The notes under the pieces were generated by a model, which ran no database searches, was not told where the DNA came from, and saw nothing but the letters and a program-made list of their open reading frames with translations. This document shows, in pieces, positions 13,239 through 27,707 of a DNA stretch of 64,000 nucleotides (position 1 is its first letter; the number at the start of each line of letters is the position of its first letter). The stretch covers positions 62,001-126,000 of the forward strand of contig CAJNOL010000174.1 in assembly GCA_905250125.1 (NCBI GenBank). Direction: 5' to 3'. Made by a program: the position numbers and the translations under genes. Source of the DNA: Rotaria sordida. Lineage: Eukaryota; Rotifera; Eurotatoria; Philodinida; Philodinidae.

Positions 13239-14216
13239 ATGCCATCATCTTTTAAAATGTCACCTAAATCGGTGGATTCAATTGTTATCGATGACTTATT
13301 AACACAAAAACCAACAACAACACTTTTACATTCATCAAATATAAAAAAACAATATCATCATCATTTATATAATTATTGGACATTAAATGAACGTTTAAGA
13401 TCAAAAAATGAAAAATTAACTAAAATACAACAATCATCATGTCGTTTTACATTCTATTCATTATGGTTATTTGTATTAGCAGGTGTTATGGGTATTATAG
13501 TATATCGTTTTACAAATGATTGTCCATTAACAACAAATGATAAAAAACAATATAGTTTAAAATGTTTAAAACATATTCTCTTTCTTGTTGCTATATGTAT
13601 TGGTATTCTTGCATGCAGTGGTGTTATGTGTGGTGCTTGTCGATATTTTCGTTCTCAACCTCGACAATTGTTAAATAATGATGAATGTGAATTACGTTTA
13701 ATATCAAATTATGACGTTTTACCAATATCTGATACATCACGTTCGTGTTGTTGTCAAAGATCATTGATTAACAATGCTTCGTTATTACCATCTCAACAAA
13801 TATCGAATCATAACGATGAACATTCAAATATTACTGTAAATTCATCTATACAGAATATATCATCACAACGCAAGGTGCCTCCATTTACATACGAAGAATT
13901 ACCACCAACCCGCTCATTTTCTCCTCCATCATTACCACCATTACCGATACCGCCAAGCGTTAATTTAAACTCAAAATTGTCTAATACTACTAATAATAAA
14001 AGTATATTTTTTTCATCGTCTACTTCATCTTCATCATCACCACAATCAATTTTTTCTGCAACAGTAACTCCTAATAATCCTAATGCAACAACTTCTAATA
14101 ATAATAATAAACGTAAATCAACATTAACTTTCGAAGATGCTTGTGCAAGTACTCCTACTTCTTATACGACTTGTGTATGCGGAACAGATGTCTGGGAAAG
14201 ACAGCAAAAGCCATAA
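13239..14216 (+). CDS. Two-pass membrane protein with Pro/Ser-rich tail, unrecognised
   Basis: Single-exon frame of 325 residues from the ATG at 13239 (MPSSFKMSPKSVDS); a second ATG at 13257 is also possible. After a basic stretch (NERLRSKNEKLTKIQQ) comes a first hydrophobic segment (YSLWLFVLAGVMGIIVY), a short loop with two cysteines (NDCPLTTNDKKQYSLKC), and a second segment rich in small residues and cysteine (ILFLVAICIGILACSGVMC). The remaining roughly 190 residues are polar, with proline-rich motifs near the middle (PPSLPPLPIPPS) and a cysteine pair near the end (CVCGTDVW). The spacing of helices and loop resembles the gene at 9976. I know of no named family it matches. Confidence 0.75.
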   Translation: MPSSFKMSPKSVDSIVIDDLLTQKPTTTLLHSSNIKKQYHHHLYNYWTLNERLRSKNEKLTKIQQSSCRFTFYSLWLFVLAGVMGIIVYRFTNDCPLTTNDKKQYSLKCLKHILFLVAICIGILACSGVMCGACRYFRSQPRQLLNNDECELRLISNYDVLPISDTSRSCCCQRSLINNASLLPSQQISNHNDEHSNITVNSSIQNISSQRKVPPFTYEELPPTRSFSPPSLPPLPIPPSVNLNSKLSNTTNNKSIFFSSSTSSSSSPQSIFSATVTPNNPNATTSNNNNKRKSTLTFEDACASTPTSYTTCVCGTDVWERQQKP

Positions 14217-15253
14217 ATTTCAATGTCATCTCGTTGAACTTTTGGTTCATTTCAACTTCCTGTTTTTTTTTATCGAACAATTGTTGATTGAATGACTTAA
14301 TCTATAATAACTGAATTTTAATCTATCTCGTTCTACCATTTGTTCACTGCCTTAAATATACATATTTACATCATATCGATGGTAGTGGGTGCTATTGTTA
14401 AATAGTTTTATTTTCAATTTTATATTCTATATCAAAATACAATAAAAAAAAATGAATTGATGAATGTTGGTTTTTTTTTAATACATTCATCATTGATTTT
14501 GTATTTGCAAACAATTTTAACGTAGTAAGTTCAATAGAAAAGAACAAATATATCATCACTAAGTAAATCTAAAATAAAAAGTTATTCTTATCTTGTCTTC
14601 GTGTTTCATAAGTTGATGGCTATCTGTCTTCTGTTATTGGTAGATTTCGCATCCTAATCCAATTAGTCGCTCCAAGTAATAGTAGTTAAATAAGAGAGAA
14701 AGTCCAAGAAAAAGAAAAAAGAAGAAGAGAAAAACGAAGAAATAGATAGTTAATATTTATTTTCCTTATCGGCCCTAATTTAATTAGAATAAACCTATAC
14801 ACGTACGAACAGTTGACGAATACACAACGATGCTGTTCGCTTCATTAATCGAGTTCTGCTTAGTCGATCATCAATATTTAGAGTTTATATAAAGAATATA
14901 TAATATTCCTTTTGGCCAATTTTTACTTCTTGGTTTTTTTTATTTCTTTAAGACTTCATTCAATTTATGAATAACGAGAAGACTATGTTTCTTAACAATT
15001 CCCTATTGGCATTACAATCATATTTGCATTGAATTTTGTTTTTTTTTGTATGCCAATACATACGATTAATATTCATGTTTTTATTTTCAACTAAAAAAAT
15101 AAATCATTTAGAACATCAAAAGATCAAAAAATATATGGAAATATCACAAAATAGTTTAAATAAAACCGAGCAAAAGTGGAATGAATGATTACGAAAACTA
15201 TATCGCGATTAAGTTACATGTAAATAAAAATTTAAAAAAATAAAAATAGAAAA
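14217..15253. other. Intergenic, convergent gene ends
   Basis: Holds the 3' untranslated regions of the plus-strand gene ending at 14216 and of DDI ending at 15254. AATAAA-like signals are present near 14442. No exon or RNA gene is visible. Confidence 0.5.
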
Positions 15254-18241
15254 TTAATTTTTTCGTTTGGGTCCTCCTAAAGATTTTGCCATCAGTGTAA
15301 CAAGTGCTCTAGTTACATCTCCATTTGTTAATTTTAATTCTTCTATAGCTTCTTCTCTTGTAAATCCTTTCTTTGTTAATTCTTTAATGTCTTTCTCTGG
15401 AAAAGGTGATGGTGTTAAAGATGATGCACTGGCTGTTGCTGCTGCTGGTTGATTCGATCGTTGTTGACGACGATTATCAACTAAAAAAAAAAAAAAAGAA
15501 AGTATTTATCTATTTTAATAATTCTTATATCGATTAATGTAAATACAAAAAAAAACTACAGTGACAGATCATAAATATGCAATGTGCTACACATATTGTG
15601 TTTTGTTTTTGTTAGTTGATCTGTAAGATCCAGAAAAACAAACACACAAGAACTTACGATCGATAGAAGTTCTTCGAGCTTCATATGTATATGCATATAA
15701 AATATGAATAATAAAAGATTAATCATCTTATATTTACCTGATTCTGCAGTTGATTGTAAAAATGCTCCTGGTAAATCATGACCTTCTGCACCGGGTGAAT
15801 GAACCGATAATCTTGCATGTGCTGGTAATTCAGATTCAGGTAGAAAACTTGTTTCAACACTATTTTCAATTCGAAGTACATTTCTATCCAAATCAATGAC
15901 ACACTAAAAATAGACGAATTTTTTTTTCTTTTTTTTTTCGAATGAACAAAATGAATTACTCGATGACGTCGTAACATATCAAGTCCTAATAACATATCAA
16001 TTGATTGATCTTCAAGTACAGCTAATGAAGTTGCAAAAAATTGTTTTTCAACTTCAAGTTGTGCTAAAAAATGAATATAAACATAATGATATAATACATA
16101 ATGATAAAATAAGAAATTAAACCTAAATGAATACGTCCAAGAATTTTTTGTGTACCAACACCTCGAGCAATGCCACTAAAACGTGTATCAATAAGACGCA
16201 TAATTCCACAATGTTCAGCACATTGTTTACTCATAATTGTCATTTGAGCACCAGAATCAACAAATGCTTTAACAGGATGACCATTGATTTTACAATTCTA
16301 TTTAAACCAAAAGGAAACATATTCATTTAACATAAAATATTTCTTTTTTTTTCTCTTACAATATAAAGCATAAGAACATGACCAAAAAATTCAGGTGCAT
16401 GCTCATAAGCATGTTCCATATTGTCTAGAACATTTTCCATACTGAACAAAATAAAAATATTTATTTTCGTTTCAGCTTTTATTTATTTATTTATTTTGTT
16501 TTACTTAATAGCTTCTTCAATACGTCGCTGCATTCTTGGATCAAGTAAATCAACTTCAGTTGGAGGACGCATTAATTGAGGTGCCATACGATTCATCACA
16601 TATTGCAAGAATGCATCTAAAACAATAGTTAATATTGATTATTCTTGTTTAAAAAAAACAACAACAAACACTATTCATACTCATATCATTTCGTTCAACG
16701 GCATCGGCTAATTGAGGATCAGTTTGACGAACTCGTTGAAGTACTGTTGGATTAGCACGTAGATCATTAAAAAGTTGTTGTGGATTATGAGCTTTAAACA
16801 CAGAGAATCAAATTAATTTTAAATAGAAGTGTTTCTTTTTAAAATCCATACGATCAAATAATAGACGTATTCTAGAACCTGCGCCTGGGTTTGCAGTCGC
16901 ACTGGCTAAAATAAATAATGAAACTTTTTGACTATTTATTTCAATTGTTTAGCCGTATTTCAATTAAGAAAATATGCAAAATTCATATTGAAATCAACAC
17001 TTATATATATATGTCTGGAAAAGTGAAGCATTGTTATTTCGATTAAGATGATCATTATCGAATCTATAGAATTCAGATTGTAGAAAAATAAAGTAGTCGA
17101 TATAAAGCAGTATATTAATTGATTTTTTTTCTTTACAATAACATTATGAGTTTATACAAAAGAAAAAATAGGTAAATACAGAAGTCTTAATCGACTGTGA
17201 TCCATTTATATTTAGTTCATCAAAAATAAGATTTTTATTTTATTTGATATTTCTTCCAATCTTTAGTCATGTGTTTTTAAAAACAAAAATTCACAACTAA
17301 AATTTCAAAACTATTCTGACATTTCAAATCCAATATCAAACATCAATATATACACCTGTAGGGAAAAGTCTTTTCACTCTCCCAAAGGAAAATAAGCTAG
17401 GGAGGTAAAGGGAAAGACTTTTTTCCCAAGGATATATATATATATATTCATATTGAAGTCACGAACATACACGCATCCCAAGAGAGAAAAAAAGCGGAAA
17501 TTCTCTACTTCAAGAGTATATCAAAGCTATTCCCTAGAACTTTCTAGCTATTTCAAGTCTATTATTAACGTATGTCACAAGTATATTAGTTTTAGTTCAT
17601 TTTATATAAGTCTGTTTGGTAATAAAAGTCAAAACACTTCATTGTACTTCAACCAGTCAAGTACAATGAAGTGTTTTGACTTTTATTACCAGACAAACTT
17701 ATATAAAATGAACTCAAACTAATATATTTGTGATATATGTTAATAATAGACTTGAAATAACTATAAAAAGAAACTGAAGTACGGAATTTTTGATTTTTCT
17801 ATTTGGCTTATCCTCAATGTATTCATTTTCATTATCTAATCATAAATACTTAACAATATCGACTAATTCTATATTAAAATTAGGATATGAAAAAAAAAAA
17901 CGAAATTCAATTCAATTAAAATCTCTTAAAAAATAATATACGTAGTCTTCGTTGACAAGTAACAACATCATAATCTTTTAAATTCGATTGTTCAAGTGTT
18001 TGATTTTCATTACGAATTAATTTGCCTGAAATAGAAAAAGAAAAAGTAATAAACAATATGAAATTTATAATTAAAATTATTTAGATTTACCATCAAAATA
18101 AAGATTCATTTCATCTGCTTTTATTCCAAAATTTGATTCAGATTCAACTACAACTTTTAAATCTTTTATTGTAAGATCAGGAGCTATTTCAATTGTTAAT
18201 AACTCTTCAGTATCACCATAGTTCGCTACTGAAATATGCAT
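15254..18241 (-). CDS. DDI2: DDI1/DDI2-type shuttle protein with aspartyl protease domain
   Basis: Ten exons: complement of 18091..18241, 17942..18025, 16852..16905, 16681..16791, 16505..16616, 16360..16441, 16123..16297, 15960..16063, 15738..15903 and 15254..15480; total 1266 nt, 421 residues (family usually about 400). DDI proteins carry ubiquitylated clients to the proteasome and, in animals, cleave NFE2L1-type transcription factors. The order is complete: ubiquitin-like domain ([15 protein letters not shown] to DYDVVTCQR), a linker and helical domain ([20 protein letters not shown]), a retropepsin-like domain with catalytic motif [13 protein letters not shown] at about residue 212 and [16 protein letters not shown], and a C-terminal UBA domain ([20 protein letters not shown]). 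The third intron is about 1 kb and holds inverted repeats. The start follows the WDR70 stop by only 59 bp, with a T-rich AG acceptor between. DDI1 versus DDI2 cannot be decided. Confidence 0.95.
17354..17432. repeat. Short inverted repeat in DDI intron
   Basis: The stretch TAGGGAAAAGTCTTTTCACT is mirrored by GGGAAAGACTTTTTTCCC within 80 bp, giving a stem-loop of about 30 bp per arm. It lies directly beside a TA microsatellite (17431-17447). It looks like a tiny foldback element; no target duplication is clear. Confidence 0.6.
17490..17797. repeat. Near-perfect hairpin element in DDI intron
   Basis: Two arms of about 150 bp, separated by the nine bases 17650-17658. The inner 43 bp of the arms differ at only about two positions; the outer parts are more diverged. 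There is no coding capacity beyond a chance open frame across the hairpin. Such a stem would fold strongly in the pre-mRNA. It is consistent with a recent foldback-type insertion into the third DDI intron. Confidence 0.85.
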
Positions 18242-18300
18242 TGTTATAAATTCAAAACCAAGAATATTTATTTTAATCTAAAAAAAAACAAAATTCTTAT

Positions 18301-20920
18301 TTATTTTTTTGTTTTTTTTAATACTGGTAATAGATCATCATCATCATTTTCTTCTTCAATTTGTTGTTGAAATATAGGTTTAGGTTGTGTATGTACATAA
18401 GCTGGTGTAATCCATTTTGGATTACATTCAGCTTCTTTAGCATATTTTAATAATTCAACTCGTGAATCTTCTTTTTCTATAAAATTTGATTTTACTATTG
18501 TTTGAATAAAATGTTGATGTAATGAAGAAGAAGATTTATTTTCTTCTTTTCGTTTTTCTGGAAAAATCTGTGTTTTTTTTTGTTCATTTATAGAATCTGA
18601 AGTAGAACTAGATGTTATAATTGGATTAATATTAGTAATAAAATCATTTGTATCTTTAGATTTTTTTTCTTTACGATTAAGACATAAACGAATACCAGCC
18701 ATTGGTGATCGTTGTTCATCATAAAATGTACGAATAAGTCCATTATTTGTTGTTGTAAATATTTGATTTAATTTTGGATGCCATAATGTTCGTATAACAC
18801 TATCATTAAATAAAATTTCATTAGCTATTTTTGATAAATTATTTCGATTAAATATTATTAATTTTCCATTTGTATTATCATCATTAGTTGAATTAATAAG
18901 TTTTGATACACCAGTTATAAGAAATTTATCATTTGGTGAAAATGATATATTTGTCATTGAAAAATGATTATATATATTTTCATAAGATGATAAACATTGA
19001 TTAAATTTTCTTATATCCCATAATTTAAGTGTATGATCAGTTGATCTTGATGCTAATATTTGATTATCATATGACCATTTTAATGATGTTATTGATTCAT
19101 CTTGTAAATGTGCATTTAAACATTTAAATGTAACATGTACAAATGATCGACGACGATCCCATACAAGTATACTGCCATTATCACAACCAGCAGCTATTAA
19201 ATTTAAATTTTCATTATGATATAATGATTGATTATATGTACAAGTTGTTGTTCGTACATCACGACCAGATTCACCTTTTGTACGAATAACATGTAATTGT
19301 TGATCACGTTTATTTAATGACCATATACGTAATGTACAATCATCAGCACATGTCATAAATTCTTCTGAATTTGATGATGGATTCCAACAACCATAATTTA
19401 ATAATGATTTATGACCTTTTGTACGATTCATATCAGTTACATACATATCACCAAGTACAGTTTTATAAATAATATGTTTTCCAGATGCTATAAAAAGAAA
19501 CATTAGTTAGCTATATTTGTAACTTGAAAATACAATACGAGAAAAAAAATATCGAGAGATATTCTTATACAACTTGTTATACTTGATTGAATTTAGACTA
19601 CATATGAGCAGGATGGACTCGATGCTCCCAAGGCTAAAAACGACTAGTCTCGCTTATGTCTAATTAAGTTCCTTATTTCTGTAAAAAAAAAACGTTAATC
19701 CTATATATGCTATATTGTATGAAAAATTTCAGCTATTATATGTTTAATACCATACGATATATTAGTGATTGGAACGCGTAAAAGTAACGAACTATGGCTA
19801 TTATGTACTTTTGTGAAACACAATCTAAAAGGACTGTCGAAGCATAGGAGTAGAAACTTGAACCCTCAATGGCTATGATAAACATCTTGGCAACGCCCCT
19901 CTTTCTCCTGTCCGCGTCATACATTGTTAATATACGATCGCAGACCGTATATCAATAATGTCTCGTTCTAATATATTAACTACTTCCTTATTGTCTTTGT
20001 GGACGATTAAGTAAAACAATGGTGAAGAAATGTATCCCAAAATAGATAGAATAAAACAATCTGTCTGTGATTAGCAACAACAGAAAATTATAAACCCGAT
20101 GAACTCCAGTCATCTGAGAAATGCGTAGGATACGCTTGTCACCGAATCCAAAAAAATGGAAAAAATGATCTTGTACCTTCGAGACGACTATCCAATTCCG
20201 ATTAGAAAATTTCATTGGGAGTAGCATAGTACGGTGGTTCGACAGCGTCCGAAACGTTTTGAACCTGACGAGCTCTCCTAAACACTGTACATCTCCACTG
20301 TGTTCGTCCATAAATTCGTTCTTTCAAATAAACCTGATATTGTTTTACTCAAAAAGAGTGCTCCGATATTTTTTCCTATATATGAGATCTAACCATTTAA
20401 TCATGATAAATATATTTTAATTATGTATACAAAAAAACCTATTGTCTATAGCTGAATATAATATATTACAGTTAATTTTCTAGATTGTCATAACAGTTAA
20501 ATGATAATGATGAGTGAAAAGTATTCATTAATGATAAATTAATAAATTTTGATTTTTTTTCTTTTAACTGACATCGAAAATCTCTTATCTCGTACCTTCT
20601 CGATTGACAACAATTGCCTGACAATCTCCCGGAATAATAAGTATCATATCATTATTTGCACTATATTCAATAGCTCGTAATAATCGTCCAGGACATGGTT
20701 GAATAGTTCGAAATGGTTGAAAATTTTTATCCATAGATGTAAAATCAAACATTTTCATTGTTTCATCATGTCCACCTGTAATCATACGCATACCATTTGA
20801 ATCTAATGTTAAACATGATACAGTTTTAAGGCCATGAATAATATTTACATGAGATGATATTGGTAATATATCATCAATATCATCTTCAACATCACTATTA
20901 CTCGTACTCGTATCCGACAT
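18301..20920 (-). CDS. WDR70: WDR70 (WD40-repeat protein)
   Basis: Two exons, complement(20596..20920) and complement(18301..19487); total 1512 nt, 503 residues. WDR70 is a nuclear WD40 protein linked to CUL4-DDB1 and histone H2B ubiquitylation in DNA damage response. Recognisable family blocks are the acidic start (SDVEDDIDDILPIS), GGHDETMKMFDFTSMD, CDNGSILVWDRR, DHTLKLWDIRKFNQ, LWHPKLNQIF, and the conserved C-terminal block ELLKYAKEAECNPKWITPAY followed by TQPKPIFQQ. It lacks most of the long N-terminal disordered region of vertebrate WDR70. The single 1.1-kb intron contains a dispersed repeat. The ATG is preceded directly by a long T tract and CAG, suggesting a trans- or cis-splice acceptor. 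Open frames at 19736-20311 lie inside the intron and are not coding. Confidence 0.93.
20089..20285. repeat. Dispersed repeat, copy 1 (in WDR70 intron)
   Basis: Shares blocks in the same order and orientation with 45869-46062: GTCACCGAAT, a segment ending TATTCCGATTAGAA-like (here AATTCCGATTAGAAAATTTC), and a TTGAACC(C/T)GACG block. The copies are diverged but clearly related. The element limits are not known. Confidence 0.65.
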
Positions 20921-21080
20921 CTGTAAAAAAAAAAACAAAGCTTATTATTTTCCGTTAACAAACAAATTTATTTCGAAGAAGATTATTGCAAAAGAAAAAA
21001 AAACAAACTGTTCTTTTGTTTTTTTTTTTGTTTAAATAAAAAATATTGTTTGACTAGCATAATTGCTTCATCTTTTTTTT

Positions 21081-22145
21081 CTATACATTATACCAATCAA
21101 GAAAGAGAAGTGAGAAAATCATAACAAGTAAAAAAAATATAATCCAACGACGCATTTGTGCTGTATTTCGAACAGCATCACGAATATGTATAATAGCAGC
21201 AGCTAAATCATCATTACTAGCAACAGCTGCTGCATCAACTTCTTCAATAAGATCTTTTTGCATAAATATATTATCGAATAGTTCATTTTGTAATTGTGCT
21301 ATTTCAACAACTTGTGTTGATATTGCATGAATTTCTTCACTACGTTGGGCAACATCATGATATAATTGATTATTTTCTATTTGTAATTGACGAAGTTCAC
21401 TACTAGTTGGTGGAGTTGATGGAATTTGATTTTCTTCATCATTTTCAATATGATTATCTTGATCAAAATGATGATTAGTAGTAGTTGCTGTTGTATTATT
21501 CGAACTGAAATAAATTATCAAAATATAAAATGAATTTCATTTGTGAAAACATTCTAACTTGTTGTCAATTGTGTTTGTTGATTTTTTTGTACCATCTATA
21601 AAATCATTTGTCTTTTTTCGATTATTATTTTTATGCAAATTTAATATGATACGTTGATCATCAGTATCAAGTCGTCCAATTTTTTTTCTTTCTGATTCAC
21701 ATTTATATCGTAAACATTTTTGTTCACTATAAATTTTAGTACATTCAACTAAATCACGTTCTAAATAAGCACAAACTAATTCAAAATGTGTACGACGTTG
21801 TCCTTGAAAACAAATTTGTCCAATAGATGATTTTAATTGTTCTAAATTATCTCGACATTGTTTTATTTGTTTTTCCATATTACATTCAAATTCTTGACGT
21901 TGTTCGTCATTCATTGTTTTATTTGTTGATGATAAAAGATAATATGGACTTAAATAAATTGTACGAGAATTAAGTAAAATATTTTTTAATTTTATTATAT
22001 CATTAAGAATTAATTTTGCTCGTGATAAAAAATTTGTTGAAATTTTTTCACTTTTTTTTACATGTTTATTTAAACCAAGATTAAAATCCTTTGTTACATG
22101 TTTAGCTTTTATAACAGCACGAAAGATTTTTGTTATATCAGTCAT
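21081..22145 (-). CDS. STX18: Syntaxin-18, ER Qa-SNARE
   Basis: Two exons, complement(21559..22145) and complement(21081..21504), joined across a 54-bp intron; 336 residues, against about 335 in vertebrates. Syntaxin-18 is the endoplasmic-reticulum Qa-SNARE used for Golgi-to-ER retrograde fusion with the NRZ tether. The N-terminal region MTDITKIFRAVIKAKHV and LGLNKHVKKSEKISTNFLSR matches the family start. The helical domain follows, then a SNARE helix with ELRQLQIENNQLYHDVAQRS and EIAQLQNELFDNIFMQKDLI, and a C-terminal anchor ending WIIFFLLVMIFSLLFLDWYN. The start codon directly follows TTTTCTAG, an acceptor-like site. It lies 259 bp downstream of ANP32 and 160 bp upstream of WDR70 on the same strand. 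Confidence 0.95.
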
Positions 22146-22404
22146 CTAGAAAATATAATTGATTATATATTAAGTTTTTTTTTTCTATTTTCAAGAATCT
22201 TTTATTTAATAAGAAAAAGAACGTACATATAGAAGAAGAAGAAGTAGAATTAGAAGACATCTTTAGAAGACCGGGACAGAATACGAACAACTATCTCGTT
22301 ATTGTGTATAAAGACAAAAATATAGTTGATGTTTCTGTACAATATAGACATAAGACGCAATGTTTCTTTTTTTTTTCTGTTTCTATAAAGTGCGATCGAT
22401 ATAT

Positions 22405-24228
<1,824 letters not shown>

Positions 24229-24493
24229 GATGAGAGAATCAAAATGATTATTTTTATCCAAATAGATGAAAATAGAAAAATATACGATATAAATTGATTG
24301 AAAAACACCGAAAAAAAAGAGAACAATGGAGTCTTGCAATAGACGACAAACAACGACAAATGTTGAATTTAGTTGGATAGAAAAATTTAACGTCAGATGA
24401 CACTAGTTTCCAATATGAAATTTTTGTTGTAGAAAATTAAATTGATCTCTCAGTACTTTGTTATTTTTTAAGACACATTTCAAACAAGCAATC

Positions 24494-25626
24494 TAACGAA
24501 AAAAGAGGTTGTCAACTGGTCAATCGTGTTTTAAGGCAAAACTTAGCGGACTATAGGGAATCAACCATGCCGATTCCGAATATCACCATCATTTTTGCTG
24601 CTAGACCTTCAAAGATTTGGTTTTCTCGAAAATTAATTTTCTATAGCAAAAATTTTTTTTCATCTGTCTAGTTTGTAGAGCGTCTCGAGTTGAGTATAGG
24701 AAACTATTTTTTTTTGAACCACCATAGAGGGGACTAGGAGAATAAAAAGTTTTAATTCTTACTATTTCTCATGCTTTTCTTTCAGCATTTACATTCTATA
24801 GGTTTTATTGCTAACTTTTTTTTTTCTTTATTCCAGATGTTACGTAGTTCATTTTCAGATTTTCTATTCAGTTTTTGATCTATTTGAAACCATATTATCA
24901 TAACATGCAGAGGTATAACTTACCACTAAAGATCGGAGGTGCAGCATAAGCAAGTGTCAAAAGTGAGGGAGCGTTATATCCCACGCGCTTCTGATGACCT
25001 GTTCTTTTGTTCTTCTAACAAAATCAGTTCATGATTACCAGGAAAGGATTTATTTTGCATCTGTCTTAGTAGTGATTATTTTCTTGCTATTTCGCTTGAA
25101 GATGTAGGTGAAATAGAGACCTCGCCCTCACCTACACCCTTTTTAACCTAAAGAAAACTTTGAGGAAGATAAAGGCCTTGTTAGTTTTTTTCCAATCATT
25201 GAACCTCAAAAGATTGAAATTCGGAGCCCTCCGGCGAGCTGTAGAGTGTGTTATACATGTCTGAGTACAATGACAGAATATGGTGTAGTGCAATAGCAAT
25301 GTGTATTCGACACAATGATATTTAGCATTATGGAAAACCTATGAAAGTTCAAGCTCTACAAACTTTTTTCTCTTCTAGTCCCATCTGTAATAGTTCAAAT
25401 TTTGAAAAAAATAGTGTTTTTGATAATATGTTCGAAGTGCTCTACAAACAAAATCGATTTAGACAGATTTCTTAACGAAAAAGAAAGCTCGTTTTCAAGA
25501 AAATCGAATATTTGAAGGTCTAATGGCAAAAATCATGTTGATATTCGGTATCAACATAATTGATTACCTATAATATGATAGGTTTTAGATAAAAAGCGAT
25601 TGAAAAGTTGGTGACTTTCCCTTGTA
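24494..25626. mobile_element. Non-autonomous inverted-repeat element, about 1.1 kb
   Basis: The outer arms pair from about 24494-24800 with 25325-25626. The left arm reads GATTCCGAATATCACCATCA then TAGACCTTCAAAGATTTGG; the complement of the right arm reads GATACCGAATATCAACATGA then TTAGACCTTCAAATATTCG. The spacer of about 520 bp has no open frame of note, so there is no transposase. The precise ends and target duplication are uncertain. Confidence 0.7.
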
Positions 25627-26789
25627 AGATAAGGAACTTTGTAAAATAAAGTTTTGTTCGATTTTTCAACTGTGTGTTTCAATTTTTTCAATAAGAGTAT
25701 CTTTGACTAATATTTCTTGTAGATGAAAGAGAGATTTGTCTTATCATAATTATTGTGTTAACCGATAGATATGAGGTATTACATCGCTCTATTCAAATTT
25801 CAAATTTGACAACGACTGCCAATCTGATCAGATATTTCCTATGTTCTGTTGATTTCTATGGAAAATCATTTCAGTTTTAATATAGAATGTATTTAATCGA
25901 TATAAGATATATCTCTATTTCTCTTGCGATACACACAATCGTCTAAATTAATTTAAATTTGAATGAAAAAAGACTGCATTCAATTTCAAACTGAAATGGA
26001 AGTTTTTTGAATTATTCATTATTATATGCTATATAGTAATGAATAATTTTAAAGACTCTGAAGGCCACTATCAATAAAATGTAAAAGTCAATAGCGTATT
26101 CTCTTAAACTACAGCTGTCTGCAAAAATATGGACGTGATTTTTTTCTTTAATTCGGTTTGAAATAAAAAAGATCATAGACTTCATGGTACTGGTATAATC
26201 AGTAACATCTCGAGAAATCAAGTCCTTCTTATATGAAAAATATTTACAATGAATTGTCTCTTTGTTTTAATTTGTTATTTTTCGAAAGAACTAGTTATTC
26301 TGTTATCTCTATGAAAGTAAATTAAATAAATAATTGAAACTAGAATAATAAATTAACATAAGTTATAGTATTTAGTAGATTTAGAAAATTAGAAATATCA
26401 CCGGATCTGACTGGGCCTGTAGACCAAATTAGATCTGAAAACAGTAGCCTGTTGGTAATTCAATTCATCGCTTTCTTAAATCATTTTGTTAGTATCTTGA
26501 GATTGTTTAAAACTTTAAAACTTTCCCTTTTTATCATATAACTGAATTAACTAGATTTTGATTAAAATAATAGTGTCTAAAACGTTGTGGCATGATAAGT
26601 TTCCTTAAACAGGATACCATGATATAGTATGATTGTTCAACATATCATCAATTGATGTATAATTATAGTCAACGATAACAATATATTAATTCTTCTCAAA
26701 TAAGATTGAGCGTTATTAGAACATATTGAGTGATTGACTTAAGAATATAAGCAATTGTTTGTACCTTTGAGACTAAGTCAATAGAAATA

Positions 26790-27707
26790 CTTAGGGCTAT
26801 CTAAAACTAGTGGCGAAAGTATTTGAATGCCTTATAAGAAGCTTACAGAAATTCTTTCTCTATATGGACTGATAGTAAAATGATGTTCTATTTTTCTGTG
26901 CAAGTACATTATTCCTCAAGTAATGAAACTTCGATAACACCTATTTTTTTATCATATGTGATGATTATACTAATGGCTATTTAAAAAATGGCGGAGTGAA
27001 TATTTTTTGAATAACTTCTGATAGGAAAGAGATAGAGAGCTACGGTTTTCATCATTCGAAATAGGAGATAAAGATGCATCGAATTATATATTATATGTTT
27101 TCTTAGTATGTGGTTTAAAGTTTGTTTGATCAATTTTCTCAGTGTAAAAAAAAATTGTTTTTTTTTATCAAAAAGGAAATAGCAGAAAAACTTTTTTCAC
27201 GGAAATGGCTAGAAAAATCACTTATAGCTTACACTAGAATACCTATAACTTCTGAATGATTAATGCTAGAAATCTGAAGATTGTGCAGTTTTATAGATCT
27301 TCCATTGGCGATCTGAAAATGCTCATAACAATTGGAAATTTGCTGTGAATATCTCACGGGGTAGGTTTGTTTTCAAAGAGATCGATTGAAAACCTTTAAA
27401 AAAATCGCATAACTCACGATTCGATGCCTTCTCTTTCGAACGATGAAAATTGTAGCTCTCTATCTCTTTTCTCTCAGAAGTTAGTCAAAAAATATTCACT
27501 CCGCCTTTTTTTAAATAGCCATTAGTATAACCGTCACATATGATTAAAAAAAAAAGATATTATCAAAGTTTTATTACTTGAGGAATGATGTAATAGAACA
27601 GAAAAATATAGCATCATTTTATTATCAATCCATATAGAGAAAGAGTTTGTCTAAACTTCTTATAAAGAATTCAAATACCATCACCACTACTTTTGGATAG
27701 TGCTAAG
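26790..27707. mobile_element. Foldback element with TA target duplication
   Basis: The left end CTTAGGGCTATCTAAAACTA and the complement of the right end CTTAGCACTATCCAAAAGTA are inverted repeats, each directly next to a TA dinucleotide (26788-26789 and 27708-27709). Pairing continues for about 340 bp per arm, for example GGCGGAGTGAATATTTTTTG against CAAAAAATATTCACTCCGCC. The spacer is about 230 bp. A TA duplication fits Tc1/mariner-type insertion. No transposase is encoded. Confidence 0.8.

Noticed and set aside
15960-16297. Reading the aspartyl protease part as a retroelement protease
   Set aside because: It is flanked in frame by a ubiquitin-like domain and a UBA domain and spliced through conserved short introns, so it is the cellular DDI protease, not a mobile element.
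17453-17722. 89-residue plus-strand frame
   Set aside because: It runs across the hairpin in the DDI intron; the palindrome, not coding selection, explains the open frame.
19736-20311. Two minus-strand frames inside the WDR70 intron
   Set aside because: The exons on both sides join in phase without them and give the expected WDR70 protein; the frames lie in a dispersed repeat.
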